DNA from: Lentibacter algarum
GTDB lineage: Bacteria > Pseudomonadota > Alphaproteobacteria > Rhodobacterales > Rhodobacteraceae
Direction: 5' to 3'
Length of the DNA stretch: 64,000 nt
Assembly (NCBI RefSeq): GCF_018860975.1
Contig: NZ_JAHKQI010000005.1
Location: forward strand, 124,001 to 188,000
The notes beneath the pieces are model-generated. The model did not search any database, had not been told where the DNA came from, and was given only the letters and a program-made list of their open reading frames with translations. This document shows positions 1-9,316 of the stretch, one piece after another. Numbering within the stretch: the stretch's first letter is position 1; each line of letters opens with the position of its first letter. Position numbers and translations under genes: made by a program.

Positions 1-1156
1 AGTTGCCCGCACCTACCGTTTCAAAAAAGGCTCGGGCATGCCGATATCGATCCCGGTGATTGACATGGTTGAGATTGGCGCTGGTGGCGGGTCGCTTGCA
101 CATGTGGATGCGATGCGTCAGATCCGCGTCGGGCCGGAAAGCGCAGGCTCTGAACCCGGCCCTGCCTGTTATGGGCGGGATGGGACGCGCCCCGCGGTTA
201 CGGATGCAGACCTTGTGCTCGGCAAGCTCGACCCGGAAAATTTCGCAGGTGGGTCAATAAAACTGCACCCTGAAGCGTCGAAATCGGCGTTGTCCAACCA
301 TGTTGGCAACACACTTGATATGGACGCCGTTGAAGCCGCCTTTGGCCTGGCCGAAGTGGTTGACGAAAACATGGCCAATGCAGCTCGTGTTCATGCAGTC
401 GAAAACGGTGAAGACCTGTCGGACTACACCATGATCGCCTTCGGCGGGGCGGCCCCTTTGCATGCTGGCCGTCTGTGTGAAAAGCTGGGTGTCGAGCGTT
501 TGCTGGTGCCGGAGGGTGCGGGCGTTGGCTCGGCCATCGGCTTCCTACGCGCACCGTTTAGCTTTGAGGCGAACCGCTCGGTTTACATGAAGCTCAGTGA
601 TTTTGACGGCGATCGTATCAAATCACTGCTCACCGATCTGAAAGCCGAGGCCACCGGATTTGTCCGCACCTGTGATGAGGTCAGCCCGATCCTGTCGGAA
701 TTCAAAGTCTACATGCGGTATTCGGGCCAAGGTTGGGAAATCCCCATCGAGCTGACCGAAGAGCAGGCGATGAACCCTGATGTTGCGACATTTGAAGCGC
801 GCTTTATCGAGGACTATTCCAAGCTGTTTGGCCGTCCGGTTGAGGGCATGGATATCGAGATCACGGTTTGGTCCGTGAACGCGACCACGCCCCCTGAAAA
901 GGTTGCGCGAATGGACGAAACAGACGGGGCGAGGGCGGCAGTTGCCATAGGCGCACGTCAGCTTTTCGATGCCGCCTCAGGACAGTTTTTACAGTCGAAT
1001 ATCGTAAACAGGTTTGACATGATCGAAGGCCAACGCGCCGCAGGCCCTGCAGCCGTGGTCGAGGATGAAACCACAATTATCGTCCCCGCCAGTCGGGATG
1101 CGATCCGCCAGCCTGATGGTTGTATCGACATCGTATTGAAAGGATCAGCGCAATGA
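1..1156 (+). CDS. hyuA: Hydantoinase/5-oxoprolinase subunit A (HyuA), 3' part only
   Basis: The reading frame is open from base 2 to the left window edge, so the N-terminal half lies outside the window. The visible part (about 384 residues) carries the HyuA signatures EIGAGGGS and GPACYG near its start and a late FGGAAPLHA segment. The family forms, with HyuB, an ATP-dependent cytoplasmic amidohydrolase acting on hydantoins, 5-oxoproline or related cyclic amides. The stop overlaps the next start as ATGA, so the two subunits are translationally coupled. The substrate cannot be read from sequence. The first in-frame Met (base 38) lies inside a conserved region and is not the true start. Confidence 0.93.
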   Translation, partial: VARTYRFKKGSGMPISIPVIDMVEIGAGGGSLAHVDAMRQIRVGPESAGSEPGPACYGRDGTRPAVTDADLVLGKLDPENFAGGSIKLHPEASKSALSNHVGNTLDMDAVEAAFGLAEVVDENMANAARVHAVENGEDLSDYTMIAFGGAAPLHAGRLCEKLGVERLLVPEGAGVGSAIGFLRAPFSFEANRSVYMKLSDFDGDRIKSLLTDLKAEATGFVRTCDEVSPILSEFKVYMRYSGQGWEIPIELTEEQAMNPDVATFEARFIEDYSKLFGRPVEGMDIEITVWSVNATTPPEKVARMDETDGARAAVAIGARQLFDAASGQFLQSNIVNRFDMIEGQRAAGPAAVVEDETTIIVPASRDAIRQPDGCIDIVLKGSAQ

Positions 1157-2859
1157 CCCAACATTCCAAAGTCGCCTATCAAGTCATGTGGAACCGTTTG
1201 ATCTCTGTGGTTGAGGAGCAAGCTCAAGCGCTCGTGCGCACGGCGTTTTCAACATCCGTGCGCGAAGCCGGTGACCTCTCGGCAGGGGTTTATGACGTCG
1301 ATGGTCAAATGCTGGCACAAGCCGTCACAGGCACGCCGGGGCATGTCAACGCAATGGCCGACGCCGTTGCGCATTTCATCCGTCGCATCGGGCGCGAAAA
1401 CATCCAGGACGGCGATATCTACATCACCAACGACCCATGGGAAGGCACCGGCCACCTACACGACATCACCATGGTCACACCGTCTTTTCATAAGGGCGAG
1501 CACGTCGGGTTCTTTGCCTGTACAGCCCATATCGTCGACATTGGCGGACGCGGGTTCGGGGCAGACGCCCATTCGATTTACGAAGAGGGTCTTTATATCC
1601 CGATCATGAAGTTCGCCAACAAAGGCAAGGTCGATGAAACCCTCACCCGCATCATTCGTGGCAACGTACGTGAACCGGATCAATTGATCGGCGACATCTA
1701 CGCATTGGCCACCTGCAACGAGATCGGACACCGCCGTCTGATCGAAATGATGGCCGAGTTTAGCCTCGACGATCTGAACGGCATCGCAGATTTCATCCTT
1801 GAAAACTCGCGCCGCGCGACCCTTGAACGGATCGCGGCCCTACCGCAACAATCCGCACAAGGTGAGATGACGATGGACGGCTTTGACCGCCCCATTACCC
1901 TGAAGGTGAAGGTTAGCGTAGAAGGCGACAGGATTGTCTCGGATTTCACAGGCTCATCCGGCCTCGACAAAAAGGGGATCAACTGCCCGCTGGTCTACGC
2001 CAAAGCCTATGCTTGCTACGCTTTGAAAGTCGCCATCGCGCCGGAAATTCCGAACAACGCGGCCAGCCTCGCGCCGTTCGAGATTACAGCGCCCGAGAAT
2101 TCAATCGTCAACGCGTTGCACCCTGCACCCGTGGCCCTGCGCCATATCGTGGGTCACTTTGTGCCAGACGCCGTGTTTAACGCCTTCGACAAGATCGTGC
2201 CGGGCTTGGTCCCTGCTGAAGGCGCTGGCTGCCTGTGCAACTTCCAAGTGTCATTGCGCCCCCGTACCGACGCAGCGGCCCCTGCAACTGCGCGGCGGTC
2301 TGAGGTGCTGACGTTCAACTCCGGCGGCTCCGGCGCGCGGCCTGAACATGACGGGCTGAACGCAACGGCCTTCCCGTCTGGTGTGATGACCATGCCGATC
2401 GAGGCCACGGAGCATGCAGGCCCGGTGATCATCTGGCGCAAGGAGTTGCGGCCAGACTCAGGCGGCGCGGGCAAGACGCGCGGCGGACTTGGCCAATACA
2501 TGGAAGTCGGCGCGCAAGAGGGCCACGAGTTCGACATCCAGGCTATGTTTGATCGCGTCGATCATCCTGCCCGTGGCCGACGTGGTGGTCAGGCAGGTGC
2601 GCCCACAACGATTGCACAAGACGACGGCAGCGCCATGAGCGGCAAGGGCAAGCAATTTGTGCCGCACGGGCGGCGCGTCGTCATGGCATTCCCGGGTGGA
2701 GCTGGCTACGGCGATCCCTCAGAGCGCTCGGTTGATCTGGTTAAACGCGATCTGGCGCGGGGGTATATCTCGGCCGAAACTGCCGCCAGGGATTATAACT
2801 TATCTGCCTCGGATATCGCAGAGGTTCAAGCTGCCGTCGCAAAGGGAGATATGATGTGA
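1153..2859 (+). CDS. hyuB: Hydantoinase/5-oxoprolinase subunit B (HyuB)
   Basis: A complete subunit B of about 568 residues. Family hallmarks include TNDPWEGTGHLHD (around residue 95) and the glycine-rich FNSGGSGARP followed by DGLNATAFPSG. ATG 1153 was preferred over an in-frame upstream ATG at 1120 because it gives the 4-bp overlap with hyuA and matches the usual N terminus. It should form the A2B2-type cytoplasmic hydrolase with HyuA. The next gene starts on the GTG that overlaps its stop codon. The downstream oxidase, aldolase and aminotransferase suggest that the ring-opened product is further degraded for carbon and nitrogen; this is inference. Confidence 0.93.
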   Translation: MTQHSKVAYQVMWNRLISVVEEQAQALVRTAFSTSVREAGDLSAGVYDVDGQMLAQAVTGTPGHVNAMADAVAHFIRRIGRENIQDGDIYITNDPWEGTGHLHDITMVTPSFHKGEHVGFFACTAHIVDIGGRGFGADAHSIYEEGLYIPIMKFANKGKVDETLTRIIRGNVREPDQLIGDIYALATCNEIGHRRLIEMMAEFSLDDLNGIADFILENSRRATLERIAALPQQSAQGEMTMDGFDRPITLKVKVSVEGDRIVSDFTGSSGLDKKGINCPLVYAKAYACYALKVAIAPEIPNNAASLAPFEITAPENSIVNALHPAPVALRHIVGHFVPDAVFNAFDKIVPGLVPAEGAGCLCNFQVSLRPRTDAAAPATARRSEVLTFNSGGSGARPEHDGLNATAFPSGVMTMPIEATEHAGPVIIWRKELRPDSGGAGKTRGGLGQYMEVGAQEGHEFDIQAMFDRVDHPARGRRGGQAGAPTTIAQDDGSAMSGKGKQFVPHGRRVVMAFPGGAGYGDPSERSVDLVKRDLARGYISAETAARDYNLSASDIAEVQAAVAKGDMM

Positions 2860-4067
2860 AAACCAAAGCACCCAAGAACACATCTTATGATGTCGTGATC
2901 ATCGGGGGGGCCATCATGGGGGCTTCTGCCGCTTGGTTCTTGTCCGATGACAAGGATTTCGACGGCACGGTTTTGGTTGTTGACCGTGATCTGAGTTACG
3001 AGAACACTTCGACCATGCATACCAACTCATGCATGCGGCAGCAGTTTTCCGGTGAGTTGAATGTGCGGATCAGCCAGTTCGCGGCTGATTTCGTTAAAAA
3101 CCTGCCGCGGTATATGGGCAACGATGATCGCGTGCCAGAGCTGTCGATCCGGTCGTTCGGGTATATGTATCTGGCCGATAATGACGCCTTTGCCGATGTG
3201 CTGCGCGAAAGCCAGCAGGTGCAGCTGGCCGCGGGTGCGGCGACGCAATTGATGACGCCGGATCAGATCAAAGCGGCCTATCCGTTTTACAACGTCGATG
3301 ACATCGTTCTGGGCTCGATCAACCTTGTGGACGAAGGCCTTTGGGATGCCACAGCCGTGTTTGACTGGTGGCGCAAATCCGCAAGGGAACGCGGCGTGGA
3401 ATATGTCGAGAACGAAGTTGTCGCGATCACCAAGAACGCCGCCGGCACACGGGTTGAAAGCGTCACGCTCAAATCGGGTGAGGTCATCGCCTGCGGGCAG
3501 GTGTTAAACGCATCCGGCCCCCGCGCTGCGCGCACAGCGCAAATGGCGGGCATCGACGTGCCCGTCGAACCCCGTAAGCGGTATTCCTGGATCTTCTCGG
3601 CGGCGAAACCGCTGGACCGCGATCTGCCGTTGACGATTGATCCTTCCGGCATCCACGTGCGCGAAAACGGTGGTGGCACATATCAATGTGGCGCGCATTC
3701 CGATATCGACCCTGCAGTAGATTATGACGACTTCGCCATGGACCATAGCATGTGGGAAAACCACGTCTGGCCGATTCTTGCCACGCGCATCCCGCAGTTT
3801 GAGGCGATAAAGGTGCAGTCCGAATGGGGCGGTCATTATGCGATGAACACCTTTGACCATAACGCCATTCTGGGGCCGCATATGGAGGTTGAGAATTTCT
3901 TCTTCCTCAACGGCTTCTCCGGCCACGGTTTGCAACAATCCCCTGCCATGGGGCGTGGCACGGCCGAGATTATGGTGCATGGCGCCTACAAAACGCTCGA
4001 CATGACGCAGTTTCACTTTGACCGCATCCCTGCGGGCCGCAAGATTGTTGAGAAGGCGATTATTTGA
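2856..4067 (+). CDS. FAD-dependent amino-acid/sarcosine oxidase-like oxidoreductase (DAO family)
   Basis: 403 residues, GTG start overlapping the hyuB stop. A dinucleotide-binding motif lies at the N terminus (VVIIGGAIMGASAAWFL, residues 13-29), with the second Gly of GxGxxG replaced by Ala, a variant I believe is common in this subfamily. The C terminus holds the DAO-type segment NGFSGHGLQQSPAMGRG that contacts FAD. Members oxidise secondary or primary amines, or D-amino acids, to imines with transfer to O2 or an acceptor. Its place between a cyclic-amide hydrolase and an aldolase suggests it oxidises an N-substituted amino acid released by HyuAB. The substrate is unknown. Confidence 0.88.
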   Translation: MKTKAPKNTSYDVVIIGGAIMGASAAWFLSDDKDFDGTVLVVDRDLSYENTSTMHTNSCMRQQFSGELNVRISQFAADFVKNLPRYMGNDDRVPELSIRSFGYMYLADNDAFADVLRESQQVQLAAGAATQLMTPDQIKAAYPFYNVDDIVLGSINLVDEGLWDATAVFDWWRKSARERGVEYVENEVVAITKNAAGTRVESVTLKSGEVIACGQVLNASGPRAARTAQMAGIDVPVEPRKRYSWIFSAAKPLDRDLPLTIDPSGIHVRENGGGTYQCGAHSDIDPAVDYDDFAMDHSMWENHVWPILATRIPQFEAIKVQSEWGGHYAMNTFDHNAILGPHMEVENFFFLNGFSGHGLQQSPAMGRGTAEIMVHGAYKTLDMTQFHFDRIPAGRKIVEKAII

Positions 4068-4840
4068 TGAAGCTTGCACCAAACCGCTTCACCAAAGCGC
4101 TTGCCGCCGGTGACAAACAGATCGGCCTCTGGATCAGCCTGTGCAGCAACTTTGTGGCCGAAGTCACAGCCCACGCGGGATACGACTGGGCGCTGATTGA
4201 TATGGAGCACAGCCCGAACGATTACTTCAGCGTTCTCGGGCAGATGCAGGCCTTTGCCGCCAGCGATACGACCGCAATTGTGCGGGTCGAATGGAACGAT
4301 ACGGTTGCGGTAAAACGCCTGCTTGATCTGGGCGCGCCGGGTCTCTTGTTTCCGATGATCCAATCGGTAGAAGAGGCCGAAAAAGCCGTCGCCGCAACAC
4401 GCTATCCGCCACACGGCGTGCGCGGCGTATCGGGGGCGACGCGGGCAACGAAATTCGGGCGTATCACGGATTATGTTGCACGGGTTGAGGAGGAGACAAC
4501 TGTATTGTTGCAACTGGAAACCCGCCTCGCAGTTGAACAGGCCGAAGAGATCGCAGAGCTGGATGGGATCAACGGTATCTTCTTCGGCCCCGGCGATATC
4601 GCAGCGGACATTGGCAAAGTGGGCAAACCGATGGACCCCGAGGTTTGGGCGCTGATCAAACCGGCAGCTCAAAAGTTGATTGCGAAGGGTGTTCCTGTCG
4701 GAACACTTGTGCTTGATCCCGCATTTGCCACCGAATTGCTCAATGAGGGTTTCACTTTTGTTGCCTGCGGCACCGATGCGAGCCTTTTGGCAAAGGCATC
4801 CGATAACTTGCTGGCTACAGTCAAAGGTGGTTTGTCGTGA
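4064..4840 (+). CDS. HpcH/HpaI-type class II pyruvate aldolase/citrate lyase-family protein
   Basis: 258 residues. Family signatures are WISLCSN near the N terminus, the catalytic segment ALIDMEHSPND, the Arg-containing RVEWND, and FFGPGDIAAD, which resembles the metal-site motif of HpaI aldolases. These cytoplasmic TIM-barrel enzymes split 2-keto-3-deoxy or 4-hydroxy-2-oxo acids into pyruvate or glyoxylate and an aldehyde, using a divalent metal. The gene overlaps both neighbours by 4 bp, so it is part of the same operon. It probably cleaves an intermediate produced by the oxidase or the aminotransferase. Which keto acid it uses cannot be told. Confidence 0.9.
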   Translation: MMKLAPNRFTKALAAGDKQIGLWISLCSNFVAEVTAHAGYDWALIDMEHSPNDYFSVLGQMQAFAASDTTAIVRVEWNDTVAVKRLLDLGAPGLLFPMIQSVEEAEKAVAATRYPPHGVRGVSGATRATKFGRITDYVARVEEETTVLLQLETRLAVEQAEEIAELDGINGIFFGPGDIAADIGKVGKPMDPEVWALIKPAAQKLIAKGVPVGTLVLDPAFATELLNEGFTFVACGTDASLLAKASDNLLATVKGGLS

Positions 4841-6057
4841 AGTTCGCATCCTCCCGCCTTGATCCAGTTAAACCCTCTGCTTCTGCTTGGGTTAGCCAAG
4901 CTGCAAAAGAGGCGAAGACGCGTGGCGAGGATGTGATTGACCTTGGCCTTGGCGAGCCAGATTTCGACACGCCCGCCCATATCGTCGAGGCGGCGCACCA
5001 GGCGGCTTTGCGGGGTGAAACCCGGTATCCGCCGACCAATGGCACGCTAGAGATGCGCCAAGCGGTCGTCGACAAGCTCGCGCGGGAGAACGCTCTCAGC
5101 TACGGCGTGGACGAAGTTATTGTCTCCAACGGGGCCAAGCAAGTGTTGTTCAACGCGATGATGGCGACATTGGAAGACGGGGACGAAGTGCTGATGTGCG
5201 CCCCGTATTTTGGCCAATACAAAGATATTGTGCTGATCCTTGGTGGCAAGGCCGTAGCGCTTGAATGCCCTGCGGAAAATGGGTTTCGTCTGACGCCTGA
5301 ACAGCTTGATGCGGCGATCACACCCAAGACCCGCTGGATTATGCTGAACCTGCCGTCAAACCCAGCAGGAGCGGTCTATTCCGACGAAGACCTACGCGAC
5401 TTGGGCAAGGTGCTTGAGCAACACCCAAATGTGCTGATCCTGTCAGACGAGATTTACGAGCACATCCTGTTTGATGGCCGCACATTCCTTTCCTTTGCCG
5501 CCGCGAACCCTGCATTAAAAGACCGAACGCTGACGGTTAACGGGGTGTCCAAGGCCTATGCCATGACGGGCTGGCGCATCGGCTATGGCGCTGGGCCAAA
5601 ACCCCTGATTGCTGCAATGACTAAGGTGCAAAGCCAGATTTGCTCCGGTGCCTGCTCCATCGCACAAGCTGCTGCCGCTGCTGCGTTGAACGGGCCACAA
5701 GATGACGTGCGCCGTTTTTGTGCAGCGTTTGAGGAGCGGCGCAATCTGGTAGTCGAGCGCATCGCGCAGATTGAAGGGCTGACGCTTGATCCGCCCGGTG
5801 GCGCGTTTTACGGGCTGATCGGTTGTGCCGCGCTGATCGGGGCTGAAACCGCTGATGGTGACAGGTTGCGCGATGATGCAGAGGTCACCGCATATATCCT
5901 CAAAGACGCAGGTATCGCCGCCGTGCCGGGAAGCGCCTACGAACTTTCACCTTTTTTCCGCATTTCAACTGCCGCCTCTATGAATGTCCTGGGACAAGCG
6001 ATGGACCGTATTGCGACGTCTGTTGCGAAACTTAAAATGAAAGACCTGATCATATGA
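4837..6057 (+). CDS. PLP-dependent class I/II aminotransferase (aspartate aminotransferase-like)
   Basis: 406 residues, GTG start overlapping the previous stop. The fold-type I signature SKAYAMTGWRIGYG contains the expected PLP lysine at K239. LNLPSNPAGAVYS (around 171) and the LSDEIYEHI motif (around 202) are the PLP-anchoring Asn and Asp/Tyr segments. Length and motifs fit the Asp/aromatic aminotransferase family, which moves an amino group between an amino acid and 2-oxoglutarate in the cytoplasm. The operon context suggests conversion between the amino-acid product of hydantoin or amide breakdown and its keto acid, which the neighbouring aldolase could cleave. Substrate preference is not predictable. 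Confidence 0.92.
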   Translation: MKFASSRLDPVKPSASAWVSQAAKEAKTRGEDVIDLGLGEPDFDTPAHIVEAAHQAALRGETRYPPTNGTLEMRQAVVDKLARENALSYGVDEVIVSNGAKQVLFNAMMATLEDGDEVLMCAPYFGQYKDIVLILGGKAVALECPAENGFRLTPEQLDAAITPKTRWIMLNLPSNPAGAVYSDEDLRDLGKVLEQHPNVLILSDEIYEHILFDGRTFLSFAAANPALKDRTLTVNGVSKAYAMTGWRIGYGAGPKPLIAAMTKVQSQICSGACSIAQAAAAAALNGPQDDVRRFCAAFEERRNLVVERIAQIEGLTLDPPGGAFYGLIGCAALIGAETADGDRLRDDAEVTAYILKDAGIAAVPGSAYELSPFFRISTAASMNVLGQAMDRIATSVAKLKMKDLII

Positions 6058-6890
6058 AAAAACTTGTTCTGACCGGTGCCGCTGGCCGCCTTGGCTCGTA
6101 TCTGCGCGAGCCTATGTCAAAGATGTGCGATGAGCTCGTCTCGACCGACATCGTTGACAATATTGGTGCGCTTTATGACGGCGAAACCTATGCCAAGGGT
6201 GATCTTGCAAGCCTTGATGACATGATGCGCGTTCTGGAAGGCGCGGATATGGTCGTCCACATGGGTGCCTATGCCGATGAAGGCCCGTTTGAAAAACTGC
6301 TCGGGCCGAACTTCGTTGGGGCCTACAACATTTGGGAAGCAGCGTATCAGCATGGCCTCAAGCGGGTGGTGTACGGCAGCTCCATTCACGCAGTCGGCAT
6401 GCACCCGAAGAACGAGTTTATCGGCACTGATGTGCGTCACCGCCCCGATACGTTCTATGGCTTGGCCAAGTGTTTTGCCGAAGACTTAGGCTCGATGTAT
6501 TGGGACAAAAGGGGCTTGGAAAGTGTGCACATGCGCATTCTATCCTGCGCCCAAGTGACCAACGCGCGCGCCCTCGGGTCGTGGTTGTCGTATGACGATC
6601 TGATCCAGTTGACGCAGCGGTGTATCGAGACACCAACAACCGGTTTCTCGGTTGTTTACGGCGTGTCGAACAATGACCGCGTGCCTGTCGATAACGCCAA
6701 AGCCAGCTTCTTGGGCTATCGCCCCACCGACAATGCCGAACAATTTGCCGAGGCCATTCTGGCTGAAACCGAGCCGATGGACAGCCAAGACCCCGGCAAT
6801 ATGTGCCACGGCGGGCCGTTCGCCTCGGTCGAACTTGGCAATAGCGGTGTCGCCACGATGAACATCGTTGATGATACCAAGAAAACCTAA
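6054..6890 (+). CDS. NAD(P)-dependent epimerase/dehydratase-family protein, uronate dehydrogenase-like
   Basis: 278 residues, ATG overlapping the aminotransferase stop. It shows the extended-SDR nucleotide motif TGAAGRLGSYL (residues 7-17) and the catalytic Y135-xxx-K139 in FYGLAKCF, with an upstream serine-rich YGSSIHAVG segment. The short length and motifs resemble uronate dehydrogenases, which oxidise hexuronic acids to lactones, more than epimerases of about 330 residues. It is the last intact gene of the hyu operon. It is followed by a good ribosome binding site (AAAGGAGAG) that now leads only into a truncated SDR, so the operon once continued further. Confidence 0.85.
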   Translation: MKKLVLTGAAGRLGSYLREPMSKMCDELVSTDIVDNIGALYDGETYAKGDLASLDDMMRVLEGADMVVHMGAYADEGPFEKLLGPNFVGAYNIWEAAYQHGLKRVVYGSSIHAVGMHPKNEFIGTDVRHRPDTFYGLAKCFAEDLGSMYWDKRGLESVHMRILSCAQVTNARALGSWLSYDDLIQLTQRCIETPTTGFSVVYGVSNNDRVPVDNAKASFLGYRPTDNAEQFAEAILAETEPMDSQDPGNMCHGGPFASVELGNSGVATMNIVDDTKKT

Positions 6891-6908
6891 AAAGGAGAGT
6901 TCCGCAGC

Positions 6909-7043
6909 ATGATCCCGATGGGCCGGTACGGTAATTCGCTGAATGAGATCGCAAGTGTTGTGGCGTTTCTTGCCTCGGACGGCGGGGCCTATATCACGGG
7001 GCAAAACATTCGTGTGGATGGCGGGATCACGCGGTCAGTCTGA
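6909..7043 (+). pseudogene. C-terminal remnant of a short-chain dehydrogenase (SDR)
   Basis: A 44-codon reading frame encodes only the tail of a classical [23 protein letters not shown] followed by the near-invariant [12 protein letters not shown] ending. The catalytic and nucleotide-binding parts, about 200 residues, are missing. An AAAGGAGAG ribosome binding site lies about 10 bases upstream, so a short peptide may be made. It directly abuts the truncated end of a deacetylase-like gene on the opposite strand, so a deletion or rearrangement probably removed both gene interiors. Confidence 0.82.
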
Positions 7044-7404
7044 CGTCGATTGGCGCAGCTGCTGGACGAACAACCGCGTTACGCGCTGTGGCCGCACGTT
7101 CAATGACCTTTGGAAAAACAGGATTGTCACCAGTTCCGAGCCCATACTTCTGGCGAACAAGGGGCGAGACGCTTTGTTCTGCCTCGGCCGTATATGCGGC
7201 ATCAATGTATGCTTGGTCATGAAACGTGCGGAGCCTTCTTGGATGGACTTTGGTGCACTCGATTTGGCAACTGTTATCAAACCACTCAAGCCGCTGAATA
7301 ATATCAAGTGCAGGCGCAGTCTTTGGCCATGACAAGGGATGAGCTGAGGCCTGTCCTGTGCGACTATAAAACTCGCTGCTTAAAAGCGTCGGTTTGGTCG
7401 CCAT
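7027..7404 (-). pseudogene. N-terminal remnant of a histone deacetylase/acetoin utilization (AcuC)-family protein
   Basis: About the first 107 residues match the start of the HDAC-like family found in proteobacteria: HPLSWP near residue 22, a VHPRRLRTFHD segment, and YGLGTGDNPVFPKVIERAAT. After ERAAT the sequence no longer resembles the family and stops at residue 125, whereas intact members run to roughly 300-370 residues and carry the zinc-binding Asp/His residues downstream. The gene has therefore lost its catalytic core. Its broken end meets the broken SDR tail at about 7043-7085. A residual peptide could be expressed but should be inactive. Confidence 0.78.
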
Positions 7405-7628
7405 ATTTATTCCGCATGTTTTGTGAGGTTAAAAGCTCTCGGAAGGTACGAAGACTGTAAACTCAAGTTTCTTCTAGTGTTGCGTCCACCTTAACCTGAC
7501 ATGCGCACGCCGTGCAGCATCGGTCAAATTGGGCTCGTAGTGGCTATTGGTGCACTGCCAGATTCCTGCGTCCCTCTCTTGAACATTAGTTTCTCTTGGT
7601 GTCTCGTAGGCCCGAAGAGGACATGGAC

Positions 7629-8225
7629 ATGACATATGAAGTTTTTGGCGGTGTTGCGAGCCGCGCGTTTCGGGTGCTTTGGGTGCTTGACGAGTTAGGG
7701 GTTGAGTTTGTGCATCACGACGTTGGCCCGCACAGCCCTGAGGCGTATGAAATGAACCCGAGCGGGAAGATACCGTCGTTCAAGGATGGCGATGATACCA
7801 TCACCGACAGTGCGGCGATTGTGACTTATCTGGCCGACAAACACGGTCAGTTTACTTACCCCGCAGGCAGCATCGAGCGTGCCAGGCAGGATGCGTTGAC
7901 CCACCAGATATTGGACGAGCTGGATGCCGTGCTTTGGGCGGCGTCACGGCATAGTTTTGTGTTGCCGGAAGAGCAGCGCGTGCCCGAGGTGAAGCCTTCG
8001 TTGCGCTGGGAATTTGCACGCAATGTGAAGCTTATGGAAGATAAGCTGCAAGGCCCGTTTTTGATGGGTGAAAAGATGACCATTCCCGATTTCCTGCTGG
8101 TGCATTGTCTTAACTGGGCGGCGAGTGCGAAGTTTGACTACGACAGTGACAAGATCGACGCTTACGTGAAGAGGCTGCGTGCGAGAGACGGCTTTAAGAA
8201 GACACGAGGGAGGCTGAAAACATGA
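7629..8225 (+). CDS. Glutathione S-transferase-like protein
   Basis: 198 residues. The N-terminal thioredoxin-fold half contains NPSGKIPSFKDGD with the cis-Pro (around residue 47) and TDSAAIVTYLAD, the gamma-glutamyl-binding Asp-Ser pair of GSTs. The C-terminal helical half includes LMGEKMTIPDFLLVHCLNWA, close to the usual N-cap motif. ATG 7629 was chosen because GAAGAGG lies 8 bases upstream; ATG 7623 is too close to that site and the longer TTG start at 7596 has no support. Its stop overlaps the cupin gene start. It is a cytoplasmic glutathione-dependent enzyme of unknown substrate, perhaps an isomerase or detoxification step for the downstream cupin pathway. Confidence 0.88.
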   Translation: MTYEVFGGVASRAFRVLWVLDELGVEFVHHDVGPHSPEAYEMNPSGKIPSFKDGDDTITDSAAIVTYLADKHGQFTYPAGSIERARQDALTHQILDELDAVLWAASRHSFVLPEEQRVPEVKPSLRWEFARNVKLMEDKLQGPFLMGEKMTIPDFLLVHCLNWAASAKFDYDSDKIDAYVKRLRARDGFKKTRGRLKT

Positions 8226-9316
8226 GTGAGATACGTGCCGAAGTTCGGTTGCCAACAGATGAACTACGCAATGATTTGCCGTTTTACACCAAAGTGCTCG
8301 GGATGCGGCTTGACGAGATTTTCCCAGCTGATGATCCGAGTGTTGCGGTGCTGTCGGGGCATGGCTTACGGGTGCGAATAGAGAAGGGTGCGAGCGAACC
8401 TGCGGGGACGTTGCGAATACTCACTGACGATGTGGACGGTTTTGCCGAGGGCCAGCGCGAGCTTACGGCGCCGAACGGGACGCGCATTGAAATTGCCGAG
8501 TTGAGCCCGCCAATGGTGATGCCCAAAACCGAGCATATGTATGATGTGCGCCGATTGCGGGACAGCGCGCCTTGGGTGATCGGACGCGCGGGTATGAACT
8601 ACCGCGACCTGTTGCCCACAAGGCTTGGCGGTGCGATCATTGCCAGCCACATTCGCGTGCCCGGCGGCGGTGATGTGCCCGACATGGTGCATTATCACAC
8701 TGTCGGGTTTCAGCTGATCTTTTGCTACAAGGGCTGGGTTGATGTGCTCTATGAAGACCAAGGCGATATGATGCGTCTTGAGGCCGGTGACTGCGTTATT
8801 CAGCCGCCAGAAATACGCCACCGCGTCTGCCATGCCTCGCCTGATATCGAAGTGATCGAGATCGGTGTTCCGGCGGATCATGTCACCACGATCGACCACG
8901 ACTTTACACTGCCCAATGGTGTGGGCGACCCTGCACGCGAGTGGCAGGGGCAGACCTTTGTGCACCACGTCAAGGAAGGCGCGACATGGCAGCCATTCCG
9001 CGTGCCGGGTTTTCGCTGTCGTGATACGGGGATATCTCAGGGCACTAAGGGTGTTGCTGGTATTCAGGTTGTGCGGTTTGAAGGCGGCGAGGCCCCCGCA
9101 ACACGGACCGATGCTGACATACATTTCACATTTGTGATGGAAGGAAAAATGACGCTACATGCCGACGGCCAAGAGCCGCGCGCGTTGCAGGCTGGCGATG
9201 CCTTTGTCATTCCGCCGCAGATGAGCACGCGCTATGCCGACTGCTCCGAAGACCTTGAACTGCTGGAATGCGCTTTGCGCGGTGATTTTAAATCAGAGGT
9301 CGTTGAGGGCGTGTGA
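8222..9316 (+). CDS. VOC-like domain fused to a double-cupin protein
   Basis: 364 residues. Residues 1-100 resemble a vicinal oxygen chelate half (LRNDLPFYTKVLGMRLDEIF then an RVRIEKG strand). Residues 110-225 and 250-350 each hold a cupin barrel: MVHYHTVGFQLIFCYKGWVD with GDCVIQPPEIRHRV, then DIHFTFVMEGKMTLHADG with GDAFVIPPQM. Cupins bind a metal or act as small-molecule isomerases or dioxygenases; the histidines in MVHYHT fit metal binding in the first barrel, while the second has a weaker set. The gene overlaps GST upstream and the sulfotransferase downstream by 4 bp each. Catalytic role unknown. Confidence 0.8.
   Translation: MSEIRAEVRLPTDELRNDLPFYTKVLGMRLDEIFPADDPSVAVLSGHGLRVRIEKGASEPAGTLRILTDDVDGFAEGQRELTAPNGTRIEIAELSPPMVMPKTEHMYDVRRLRDSAPWVIGRAGMNYRDLLPTRLGGAIIASHIRVPGGGDVPDMVHYHTVGFQLIFCYKGWVDVLYEDQGDMMRLEAGDCVIQPPEIRHRVCHASPDIEVIEIGVPADHVTTIDHDFTLPNGVGDPAREWQGQTFVHHVKEGATWQPFRVPGFRCRDTGISQGTKGVAGIQVVRFEGGEAPATRTDADIHFTFVMEGKMTLHADGQEPRALQAGDAFVIPPQMSTRYADCSEDLELLECALRGDFKSEVVEGV

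Noticed and set aside
7596-7628. TTG start for the GST-like protein
   Set aside because: The residues added do not fit GST N termini, and the ribosome site lies inside this stretch, 8 bases before ATG 7629.
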